DNA of 64,000 nucleotides from NCBI GenBank assembly GCA_017979445.1, contig CM030713.1, forward strand, positions 25,279,163 through 25,343,162, written 5' to 3'. A program made the translations under genes and the position numbers. Below are positions 33,034 through 43,104 of the stretch, piece after piece (the stretch's first letter is position 1; the number at the start of each line of letters is the position of its first letter). The notes below the pieces were generated by a model that saw only the letters and a list, made by a program, of their open reading frames with translations, did no database searches and was not told the origin of the DNA. This DNA is from Akebia trifoliata (lineage: Eukaryota; Streptophyta; Magnoliopsida; Ranunculales; Lardizabalaceae).

Positions 33034-33939
33034 TCATTCAGCAAGACATCTTAGCTAAAACTTTCCCTTAATACATTTTTACACTTGTATTTTTGGTATT
33101 TGTATGTCTAAGTTGGTTGTCTAGTCATGTAGAACAATCATGTATCCTTCTTCTGTGTAGTGTACTAAGACTAACTAAGCATGTGTTTCTATACAAAATC
33201 TGTACTTATTTGATGATTTATAGTTTATACGAATTGTTATTGAGTCAAAGTGCACGGCTTCATGTCAAATGTGTGATTCCACAATAATTGAGGTCCTTTT
33301 GTAAACCTCATGCTGGAAGTGTTTGTGCAAGTCTCACTAGGCCTCTGTTGGATCGATTGTCTTATGATCTATATCATCAGGTTCTTTAGAAGCTTGAAAA
33401 AACTACTTACGCCTCTTTATACGCAGTGATGTGTGATGCAATTATAAGTTGCTTCTAGACTTCTTTGAGCACCCTCGGAACTTCGACGGATACTTGCATA
33501 ATGCATTCTATTGCTAAATCAGTTTTTATTTTCATAAAATATTGACTTTGGTCAGGCAGAATTATGTACCTTAAGATTTCTTTATTTTAACTAAAATTCA
33601 AATTAATATAGGTTTACTCATTATTGAGTATCATACTTTTGTTCTATATAAAATATATGAATTTATATATGCATGTTATATATTACTTGAAATATTTTGA
33701 CTTGACTTTTTTCTTAATTATTAAAATTATGAAACTAAAACTCATTTTTCTTTATTAAGGATTGGTACATATTTCATGCCCAGCATCTCTATCTTAGAAT
33801 CAAGAAAAGTAAGAAATACTCAATTGAATAATTAAAATTAGATGTTAACCAATGGCAGAAATTGATTATTTTGTGATCGTTAATGATGCATTATTTGTCC
33901 TTTGGACTAGATGTACATGCCCAAGAAAAAGGTCATATG
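33034..33939. other. 3' flank of WAKL-2; no gene
   Basis: The first 550 bp are shared with the flank of WAKL-1. 33.56-33.84 kb is AT-rich, and then the TTTGTCCTTTGGAC segment shared with unit 1 leads into the MITE. The ORF 33093-33287 is a frame through the 3' UTR region. Confidence 0.5.
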
Positions 33940-34300
33940 CATGGTTTCAAATCTCATCTAAGACTGAGATGACTTGCCCAAGTCATCTCACACGCAGTCT
34001 CGTCAAAAAACTGAGATGACTTGAGCAATATTTTGAAAATCTTGGCCCAGTAAAACTTGGCCCAGTCAATGATTTTTATTAAATTAAATAATTATTTTCT
34101 TATAATTTAAAAATATTTATTATCTAAATAAAAATATAATCTTATTACTAATTATCTCATAATCTATCTTATTTTATAAAAAAAATTATAATTACTTATA
34201 TATAAATATATATTGATAAATAATTATAAATCTAGTTAAATAATTTATCTCGTCTGAGACAACTCGGTCTCGTCTACCAAAGAGACTAGTCATCAAACCC
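33940..34300. mobile_element. CATGGTTTCAAATCTC-family MITE copy in unit 2
   Basis: Starts CATGGTTTCAAATCTCATCT, with GAGATGACTTGCCCAAGTCA, a central AT-rich part (AATGATTTTTATTAAATTAA, as in the WAKL-1 intron copy) and a right part containing CGTCTGAGACAACTCGGTCT. The right end is approximate. It holds the same relative position as the short copy at 15514. Confidence 0.6.
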
Positions 34301-36053
34301 ACATTTGACACTATGGTTGTACTTATATGCTCGTGAGAGAGACACTATTGGCACCTAACCTTTATTTATTACACCCTAGTTCATTAAATTATTTATCACA
34401 CCCCAATTAAACATTAAAACACACTATTCAAGTACATTATAAAAGTTTGGCTCAAGTTATTATTTCAATGTTTCAAACCTTACAACACCAGCAATTTCGC
34501 TAGTTGTTTACAATTAGGATTAGGTTCATGTAAAATCTAAAACCTAAAATTAGAAACCTAACAAAAACAAAAATACAAGAGCGTCTGATGGCACCCAACT
34601 GTTACTTATTATCTATCATTCAAATTTTTGTTTTTTAAATGAGATGTAACAAGTAAAAGTTGGGGTGTCAATAACACCTCCCTTAAATTGGGGTGAATCT
34701 CCGTCTTGTGCGCTGAATACAACAAAATTCTAAGTTTGGTACTTAATTCCCAAAACATGGTTTTCAAATGAAAATATCACTTTTATAATTTATGAATTTG
34801 CCACTTTTGTTATCATGATTGATAAAAATCAGCAATTTTGCCATATTAACGATCTCACTAGTAATTTTATAGGTGAATTCATTGATGATAAAAGGGACAA
34901 ATTCATTGGAAAAACTTGTTGGGGACCAAAATGAACATTGTACCGAATGGGAATTTTAACAAAAGTTGCCCATGTTTTAGAAAAAAAATCCCTAAAATGG
35001 TACTCTCATTTAGGGTTGCACATTGGATTGAGTAAATCTGATAACCGAACTAATTCGAGCCTTTTGGATTGAATTGGTTTGGATTGAGCATGGTTTGGTT
35101 CGGATGGAGATTGTAAAAAAAAAAAAAAAAATCCAATTGATTTGGTTCAATTCTAGATTAGGGGTATAATAAAATTGAACTAATTTTTATATCTATTATA
35201 ATATATATATATAACTCTTTCTTAGTTTCGTTGTTTTATTATTTATTTCTCTCTTCTTCAAGTTTGAAGAAAAGCTAGCCGTCGTTCATTTCCCTCACTC
35301 ACCTCATAATTCGTCACCTCGTAAAAAAACGAAGAAGTAATACATCTCTCTCTCTCAACTATGTTAATGTGTTAGAGATAACTCATCAAAATCTTCAACT
35401 TCATCTCCTCTATTTTTTTCTAACAAAAACTCATAAAAAAATGTGCTCTCTTACTTTTAATCACAAAGTAACAATTAACATTTGGTTTCGACTTTAAACA
35501 AGCAACAAGTAACATTTGATTTTAGGAATGACTTTGATTTTCAATCATCCTTTACAAAATAAGTATTAAACAATTTTTATTTTCTAATTTTTTCATGATT
35601 TTTAGTTTTAATGTGTTATGTATGTTGCTTTATTAATGTTTAAATAAAAAGTATTTTGATACTTTATTTATACGTCTTACGTGTTATACGTGATGCTTTA
35701 TTTAATATTTATTTTACTTAATTTTAAATTTTAACTATTTTAATTTTACTGTTAAATAAGTATGAGAACCGAGAACTAATCTGAACCAAGTTTGATTTGG
35801 ATTGATTCGATTCTATAGGATAATTAGATTAGTTTGATTTCAAATTTGTAGACTTAATCATGTTTGATTCAATTCCAATTTTACTAAAATCCGAACCATA
35901 TCCACCATACTCTCATTAGTGAGATTACGTATAACACACCATTCTTTTAATTTTAGAGATTCTCTCTTCCTTATCCAAAAGATATCGAATGGAACCTCCA
36001 TGTTATAAGCTTTAGACCCTAAACCTTAAACCCTAGAACTTAAAAACTCTCTC
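34301..36053. other. Non-coding; NFD6-like gene upstream region
   Basis: 34.3-35.9 kb has no counterpart in unit 1 and no ORF. It contains poly-A at about 35117-35131 and GGTTTGGTTCGGAT/GAACCAAATC-type inverted motifs at 35040-35160 versus 35760-35890. These look like the two ends of an inserted element of about 850 bp. The last 50 bp before the gene carry ACCCTAAACCTTAAACCCTA. Confidence 0.4.
36010..36036 (+). promoter_or_regulatory. Telo-box-like leader of the NFD6-like gene
   Basis: GACCCTAAACCTTAAACCCT lies within 45 bp of the start codon. AAACCCTA (telo-box) elements are common in promoters/5' UTRs of plant genes for organelle and translation functions. Conserved in the pseudogene copy at about 16160. 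Confidence 0.5.
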
Positions 36054-36454
36054 ATGGCTTCCACCTGTAACAGATTCATCAACAGAACAGCTCTCCAATC
36101 ACTTAAATCCGCCATGAAATCAAAGGTTCGAACATCTTCTCTAGACGGATCTTCAACTTCAAGAGTCTCTCATTCAAGCAAATCTACCTCCACAGTCCCT
36201 CTTCGTCGTTTCTCCACCTCCACATCCAGGTTACTCGATCGAAAACCCCAGTAAAACCTTTTTTTTTACCCTAATTCCGATCTGATAAGGTTTTGTTTAA
36301 CAGATCTCCAACCGAACTTGGATGTGCGATGTCCCTGTTACCTCTCCACAGCGCTGTAGCCGTAGCAAGGCTGACTTCACGCTTGAGCTTAAATTCAAGG
36401 ATTTGTCGCGCTCTCTCACAGGGTAGCCTCTGCTGTACCTCTCCCGATCTTTAA
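36054..36454 (+). CDS. NFD6-like small organelle-targeted protein; two exons
   Basis: Exons 36054-36229 and 36304-36454 (74-bp GT-AG intron) give 108 residues. The N-terminus (MASTCNRFINRTALQSLKSA, then Ser/Arg/Lys-rich with RRFSTSTS) looks like a mitochondrial/plastid targeting peptide. Exon 2 encodes the family core: SPTELGCAMSLLPLHSAVAV, ARLTSRLSL, CRALSQGSLCCTSPDL, stop. I recognise this from the NUCLEAR FUSION DEFECTIVE 6 family, small plant organelle proteins whose Arabidopsis member is needed for polar nuclear fusion. The donor at 36230 (CAG|GTTACT) was chosen over reading on to the stop at 36252-36254, because it joins Arg-Ser directly to the conserved core. Length is normal for the family. 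It is the only intact copy here. Confidence 0.87.
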
Positions 36455-36834
36455 TGTTTGTTTTTTTTAGTGTGAGTATCTGTTTCTCATTGAGATTCTC
36501 TCAATTCGATTCATTAATTTGGTATTTGTGAAATATGTCTAAGGAAATTTTTGAAAAGTTTCTCTTTTAATTTAAGAAAATTGTTTAAAATTGTTTATCG
36601 AAATTGAAAACTGAACCTGAAGTTGAAATCACTTAGGGGGCAGTATAGAGAAAACGGTTTTAAAATTGATTAGGTCAAAATTATTGAATGCAAATAGGTC
36701 TCTTACATGAGTCCCATCATACAAAATAAAAAATTCTAAACATTAAAATCTTTTGAAAAAGCTTTGGTAGCATATAAAAAATTTAACCACTTATGAGATT
36801 TCTTATCTTAGTATGATATAGAAGAATCATTCAT

Positions 36835-37150
36835 TGTTAACCAACCGACTACTCCAAAAGACCGATATGTCGGAGAGGGGGAGAACTATGAATATAAGAG
36901 GGTCACGAGGCTTAATTGGGGTATGACATACCCGAGGGTGGAGGAAAATATACACTCAACACTCCCCCTCATCCATAAGGGTGGAAAGAATTGAACCCAT
37001 ACGAACCTACAGCTCTAATACCATGTTAACCAACCAACTACTCCAAAAGACCAATCTATCAGAGAGGGGAAGAACTATGAATATAAGAGGGCCACGGGGC
37101 TTAACTTGCGTATTACACAGCCAAGAGTAGAGGAAAATAGACACTCAACA
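36835..37150 (-). mobile_element. Complete TRIM retroelement (316 bp) with 5-bp TSD
   Basis: Two 127-bp LTRs (36835-36961 and 37024-37150; each TGTTAACC...ACTCAACA) flank a 62-bp interior. The target duplication TTCAT is at 36830-36834 and 37151-37155. Read on the minus strand, the interior starts TGGTATTAGAGC, a tRNA-iMet primer-binding site (one mismatch to TGGTATCAGAGC), and ends in the purine tract GATGAGGGGGAG before the second LTR. It has no coding capacity, so it depends on another element. The LTRs differ at about 15 positions. Confidence 0.92.
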
Positions 37151-37155
37151 TTCAT

Positions 37156-37890
37156 AATGTTGTATCATTATTGAAATGATCCACCAACATGCTAGTGTTT
37201 TTTATGAGTCACAAAATTGAGAATTTTTCCTGGAAGCTGAATAATTGTTGAAATTCCATGAAACCCACTCAAGAGTTTATGTTCAAAGAATGGCAAACCT
37301 TTATGGGTTGTATCCAGAGGCCTAGAAAGCAGTGTGTTTTAAGTCAAGGACAGTAGTTCAATTGTTGATCTTGTAGTAGTCGAAAATATCAAAGATTTCA
37401 TCACTTTAATTATAATAAAAAAATTAATTTAAGAAAATTTTATTGTATCTACTTGATGTTCCAATCTTTGCTTGTTTTTATTTCACTTCTTTATTTATAC
37501 ATATTTTTAATTAGCGTATGTTTGAAATTTGACAATCTATGTGGGGGCAAATTTGTCTCATGCACCTCAAGATATGTGATGCGCATATGATAAATAATTT
37601 GATTGTCTTTTGATGCATAAAGTAGCTTTGAAGGATGCACGTAGGTTCCACTTTGATGCCAAGTCAATTTTCAGTTTGATAGAGTTTAGGCTTAAAATTG
37701 GAAAAGATGGTGTATTTTGGCCTTTTCATTTATTAACTCTTAAAGTTTTTAAGTGATCCTAGAAATTGCAGGTTTAAATATACGAAATGTAACTTTTAAT
37801 TCTTATTTTTCCTTATTTGAGCAGTCTTATCTCTTGGGTCGTGTTTGATTTCAAGGAAAATATTTTCCTAACGAATTGTTTGGAAAAGCA
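37156..37890. other. 3' flank of duplication unit 2; no gene
   Basis: Largely matches 17010-17560. A segment at about 37560-37690 (GCACCTCAAGATATGTGATG...) is missing from unit 1. Confidence 0.5.
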
Positions 37891-39500
37891 ACTTTTCACG
37901 GGTGAGACAAGATTGGGTTCCAAATCCACCATCCGACCATTTCCAAATTCTTCTTTAGGTGGGCCCATTCGCAAGGCTTCCAGTTCCTTTTAGATTCGAG
38001 AACATGTGGTTGTTACATGACAACTTTAAGGAGTTGATTGAAATTTGGTGGTCGGTTTTGAGCTTTGATGGTAAACCTAGGGCGGTGTAGGTTGAAATTA
38101 AAGTTCATTAAAGATAAACTCAATGAGTAAAATTGAGGGGTGTTTGGGAGGGTGGAATTGAAAAAGAAAGGGCTCTTATTGGAGTTGGAAGGTCTGGATA
38201 AGAGGGAGGGTTATCTTTCCAGGGGGAAGAGCTAAAAGGGGTGCCTTAAAGGAAGAGTTTAACCAAAGGGTAAACATTGAGAAAGTGCATTGGAGACGAA
38301 AGTCTAGGGTCAGATGACTAAAAGAAGGATGGGAACACTAAATTTTTTTTCATCGAATGGTCAATGCTCTCAAGAGATCCAATTTTATTTCTAAGCTTTA
38401 AATTGGGGGAAGTTGGGTTGAACAGGAAGAGGAGGTTAGGAAGGGCGTGGTTGATTTTTACAGTGATTTGTACTCTGAATGTCACCTTGTGAGGCCGAAG
38501 CTTGATGATTTGCACTTCGATCATATCTCTGCTTCGCAAAGGATTTGGTTAGAAAGACCATTTAAGAAGGAGGAAGTTTTGCTTAACATTTCTAGTTTGT
38601 GTTCGGATAAGTTTATGGGTTCACTTTGAGTTTTTTTAAATCATGTTAGGACACGATTAAAGTGGGTATGATTGCAGTCTCGGTGGGCTTTTATGAGCAT
38701 GGAGTTCTTGATCAATTGTTGAATTGTTCTTTTGTGGCCCTAGTTCCCAAGAAAGCGGGGATTGAAGACATTTAGATCTTAGTCCAATCAGCTTGATGAG
38801 TGCTACTAAAATGTTTATCGTGAAGTTGTTGACAACGAGGATGAATGAGGTAATTTCAGGTCATTGGTCCTAATCAAAGGGTATTTGTGAAAGGGAGACA
38901 AATCATGGATGGGATTTGTATTGCCAATGAGTGTGTAGACTCAAAGTTGGGGCGTATGGGGTTTGGCCATAAGTGGATTTACTTGGTAATGAAATGTGTT
39001 TCTTCCCCATCCTTATTATTTATTAATGGGTCCCTCGAAGGCTTTTGTAAGAGTTCTCGGGGCTTACGGCAAAGGGACCTCTTCTCCTTTTTTGTTCTTG
39101 GTTGTGGTCGAGGCTTTGGGTGGAATGATTGGAAAAGCGGTAGAGAATGGAGATTTGGGAGGTTTTCTTCCTAGTGTAGGGGGACCATTGGTGACTCAAT
39201 TGCAGTTCGTGGATGACACGTTGGTTATTTTTTTATGCGGACGTTGATTAGGTTAGGTTCCTTGGTGGTCTTTTGTGTTGTTTCGAAGCAATCTCCGGTT
39301 TGCCCCGTGAATCTTCGAAAGAACAGCGTCTTTCCAGTGGGAAAAGTTAGTAATACGAAGTTTTTTGTAGTGTCTTTGGGTTGTCAAGTGGGGACTCTAC
39401 CCTCATCCTACTTGGGTCTTCCTTTGGGTGCACAATATATGAGTAAGAGTATTTGGGAACCTGTGGTTTAGAAGATATCTAGATGGTTGGTAATGCTTGA
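37891..39500 (+). mobile_element. L1-type LINE, RT part of ORF2 (5'-truncated, broken)
   Basis: Frame-shifted stretches in order match plant L1 ORF2: SFRFENMWLLHDNFKELIE (about 37995), KFFFHR, VDFYSDLYSE, GRQIMDGICIANECVDSK (about 38893), MGFGHKW, LFINGSLEGF, SSRGLRQRD, LSPFLFLVVVEALGGMI and FVDD (about 39210), the RT catalytic motif (usually FADD). The endonuclease and ORF1 are absent. The 5' end abuts the duplication unit, as expected for a 5'-truncated LINE insertion. Several frameshifts and stops mean it is inactive. Confidence 0.88.
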
Positions 39501-39661
39501 GGGAAGAAGATGAAAAAAGGGGTGGTTAGGGAATTTGGTTTAGGATTGGGTTAAGTGTACTTGGGAACCTGTGGTTCAAAAGATATCTAGATGGTTGGTA
39601 ATGCTTGAGGGAAGAAGATGAAAAAAGGGGTGGTTAGGGAATTTGGTTTAGGATTGGGTTA
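39453..39661. repeat. 108-bp tandem duplication within the LINE
   Basis: TTGGGAACCTGTGGTT...GGTTTAGGATTGGGTTA occurs at 39453 and again at 39561 with very few changes, so it is recent. It lies at the left border of the insertion that splits the LINE. Confidence 0.9.
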
Positions 39662-41685
39662 CAATAGGGATACCTTAAAATTTTAGGGTCAACCCTAAGG
39701 GTTTGGTTGCAAGGTCTAATTTTGACATTTTGCAATTATGATTAATCTAGGTTTATAGGATGTAAGGATTAAAGGTTAAGAAAATGGGAAAAGGATTAAG
39801 GGTTGATGATGAAATTCTTTTTGTGTCACCTTTAGACTCATCAAAGAAGTTTATATTACCTTACTTAACTTGGGCAAGCAAGGGTCGAACCCAAGGGAAC
39901 ATATGTAAGTTAATGAAATCAAGAAAATATTATGCTTATTTTTCGGAATCAAACTGAAGATAAAATCAGAATTAAAAGGGATTGGTAAATCTTTTTGGGA
40001 GATTAAAATCAATCTAGAAAAGAAAGATGGAAAAACAAAATGATTAAAGCATTAGAGATGATGATTCCACCTTTCACAAAAGATATTATAATCAAAATGC
40101 CAATTTAATTCCTGATTTTGTCTCGATCCAATTAGCAACCAAATGCACCTGGATTGGAAAATAGAACTTTTAAAATCTGTGATTATTTGAATCTTTAAGC
40201 AATATTTTACCAAGTAACCAAATCTTAATAATCATCTACAAATGCCGTGCATAATCCATTTTGAACTTATCTAAGAATGGATTATCACCGTTAGGGTTAG
40301 TTTATTACTAAGTTTTATTTCTTGGTAAGTTAATTAAACAGTAGAACCAAGTATTGGAATAAATTGATGCAATGATAATAAAATCATCTTGCTCTTCAAC
40401 TTCATCATCCTCTATAATAGAGGAGTTAGTTACGAGTCATCATAGATTCTTAGGAATGTAAAAATAAAAGAAGGTAAGTAAAAAATAATAGGAACTTGGA
40501 AATAACTGTAAAAGAAAACAATCTTCTTCGAAACTTTAATCACTTTGTACAAAGTTTCTCTCTGATTACAGAAAAATAAAGCTAAAGAAAATAAAACCTA
40601 ATCTTGACCTAAAATTCTCTCTCAAAAGAAGTTCATTGAAACAGAAGGTCTGGGCCCTTTAAATAGAAGAAAAGTAGGGTTTCTGTGTTCTCAAAAAACC
40701 CTAACCCTAATTACATAGCTTCTAATGAGAGGACCAAGTCAACGTTGCTTAAACACGCAATTCCACAAGAATCCAGCGATGTTGGTAATCCTACCAACAT
40801 CGTTGCCTTATTGGGGCTTTTGCTTTCCAACTTTAGGCTGGAGCAATGTCTTGGTCTCTAGAATGTTTTCTACCTGCTGACTATTCTTGGATCTTCCGTC
40901 ATAATCTTGAGAATATTTGGACCTAAAAATAATTAACAAATTAGTTTCATTAGGTCCATAATTTAATTGAAATTAAATAAACTAATTATTATATGGGCCT
41001 AAGTAACAAATTAAGTTAAAATGGGGAATTGGTTAGTTAAATTGTGCTAAGGTCTTGCATAATGGGGCCTTAAAGTCGTACTTTTAGGCTCTGATTAGTT
41101 GAGGTATGTAGGTTTTAAGAATCAAGAATTAAGAATTCAATAAAATTTAAGAGAAAATAATAAAAAGAAAAATAAATATTAGAAGAAAAAAGAGAAGGGA
41201 TAGAAAGATAGAACCTTAAAATCACACCAAGGTTTCTTGGAATTAGACTAAAAATGGAGGAGAACTCGTTTCACTCCATAAAAGAAATTCATTCTATATT
41301 TATCAAATTCTTCGTTAAAAAAAAAAAAAAAACTCTAATACAATCTATATATAAAGAAATTAAATCCAAGAATCCTAATCAAACTAAAATTCTAAATAAG
41401 TCTTAATTTCGTAACTTTCTCTCTCCTAATTTTTCAATTCTAATAAAGGTAAATACAAGACAAACTAAATTTGCTAAACTACCCCTAAACATTATACTAA
41501 GACCATGGGTTAATAAAACGTGAGGAAAAAAAATAACTCAAAATTCAAAGATTAACTAATCTAAAATAATTCCGACAATAAAACGATAAATCTAAACCCA
41601 AGTGAAAATCTAAATAATTACAAAATTTTCGTTAGAACCCTTGACCATTAACTTGATTTGCGTTCCGCATTAGTTGGGTTCTTGG
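39662..41685. mobile_element. Foreign insert splitting the LINE (about 2 kb, LTR-like, non-coding)
   Basis: Between the RT part and the 3' part of the LINE there is AT-rich, non-coding DNA. Phrases such as GGGCAAGCAAGGGTCGAACC and GATTCCACCTTTCACAAAAG, and a CCTTTAAATAGAAG TATA-like site (about 40658), resemble LTR sequence. 41.1-41.65 kb may be a second, separate LTR-like piece (CACCAAGGTTTCTTGGAATT). Ends and target duplication could not be fixed. Confidence 0.45.
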
Positions 41686-43104
41686 CAAGCAAATTATCTT
41701 TCTAAGAAAGGTAAGCTCTTTGATCAAGAGTGTGTTTTGTAGTGTCTCAGTTTATTATCTTTCCTTGTTTACGATTCCTAGTAGCGTGGAATTGAGATTG
41801 GACAAGATGTTTTGGGATTTTCTGTGGCATGACAAATATGGGATAAGTAAACTCCATTTGGTTAATTGTAGAAATATATGCACGGTGAAGAGTTTGGGTG
41901 GTCTTGGATTTAGGAAACTAGGTGCTTTGAATGGGGTTTTGCTAGGAAAATGGTTGTGGAGGTTTGGAGTGGAACGAGAAGGATTGTGGCGTAAGGTGAT
42001 AGCAACTAAATACGAGGATGACACTTTTGGTTGAGAGCATGGTGAAGCTAAGAATCCGTACGGTTGTGGTGTGTGGAAAGGCATTCTTAAGATCCTCCCA
42101 CAATTTAAAAAGAGGACCACTTTTAAAGTAGGGAAGGGGGACAAAGTTAGGTTTTGGGAGAATTCGTGTTGTGGACTCTTTGAAGGACAGGTTCCCTGCG
42201 TTATTTGCAATCTCTAGAAAGCGGAATCTTTTTCTCTCCAGTTTTCGTGTGATGGATCAAGGAGCTCCTAGTTAGAAAGAGGACTTGGGCTTTAGGAGGC
42301 CTCTTAATGACTAGGAATTGTCGGAGATTACAGAGTTAATGGATTTTCTTGATCTTGTCTCTTGTGTTTCAAGCAGTGAAGATTTGAGAATGTGGGCCCC
42401 CAGTTCCAAAGGGTTGTTCTTGGTGAGAGAATTTTATAATGATTTAAATAGGTCTAGGGATCTTTATTTTCCTTAAATGGTCGTGTGGGGTCCAAATGTG
42501 ACTTTCGTTGTTTGGACAGCAGTTCAGGATAGGATACTCATGCTCGATCAGTTGAGAAGGGGTTTTTGTGATCCAAAAGGTGGTGGTTGTATGTTCTTGT
42601 CAAAGGAGGAATCATCTAGACATTTGCTTGTGCATTGTGTAGTGGCAAAGGAGGTGTGGGATTACTTTCTGGAGTTGTTTGTGGCTGATTGTTGTCTTTC
42701 GGGTACTGTTAGAGGAGTCTTTGAGGAATGGCTCCAATTGGGGACATCATTCCGACACTCCAAGAGGTTAATCTGGAGTCACACTCTGTTCGCGATCACT
42801 TGGGGCCTTCGGAAAGAAAAAAACACAATAAGAACTCTTGAAAGAAAGGCTTAATCTAGAAGTGAGCTTATTTTATCAGCTCTCGGGTTGATATTTTTTT
42901 GGTGCAAGATTTTCAAAGAGTTCAAGGGGGTGTTCTTTGAGGACTTCCTTGTCCGATGGGACATGGTTTGTAATATTGCCGAGCCCTAGTTGATGGCTCT
43001 TCCTTTTTTCTTTCTTTTTTTGAGTTTGGTCACCTCTATCGTACCTCATGTTGTATGTTTTTTCCCCCTTAATCTATAATATAAAAATAAAAAATAAAAA
43101 AATT
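41686..43104 (+). mobile_element. L1-type LINE, 3' part of ORF2 with zf-RVT region and A-rich tail
   Basis: Resumes with LSKKGKL and IKSVFCSVSVYYLSLFTIPS, FWDFLWHDK, KLHLVNCRNIC, GGLGFRKLGALNGVLLGKWL and LWRKVIATKY, the usual L1 connection domain. Then come broken frames and the reverse-transcriptase zinc-binding region at 42477-42720 (FVVWTAVQDRILMLDQLRR, ESSRHLLVHCVVAKEVWDYF). The tail is an A-rich run (AATATAAAAATAAAAAATAA, about 43078-43104). The insert upstream and internal stops inactivate it. An antisense ORF at 41755-42210 is a shadow. Confidence 0.88.

Larger units (their letters stand above)
30335..37890. repeat. Segmental duplication, unit 2 (WAK-like gene plus intact NFD6-like gene)
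   Basis: Counterpart of about 10025-17560, same orientation, about 20 kb downstream. It keeps the more complete version of the NFD6 locus and the TRIM but lacks the MITEs in the WAK introns. Its right edge is the 5' junction of the truncated LINE at about 37890. Confidence 0.85.

Noticed and set aside
36252..36254. Stop ending a 66-residue single-exon NFD6 ORF
   Set aside because: The in-phase intron 36230-36303 restores the full conserved family core in exon 2.
37012..37023. Met-tRNA primer site as evidence for a full copia element
   Set aside because: Only 62 bp separate the two LTRs, so it is a TRIM with no coding region.
41755..42210. 151-codon minus-strand ORF
   Set aside because: Antisense of the LINE 3' domain, whose + strand matches L1 ORF2.
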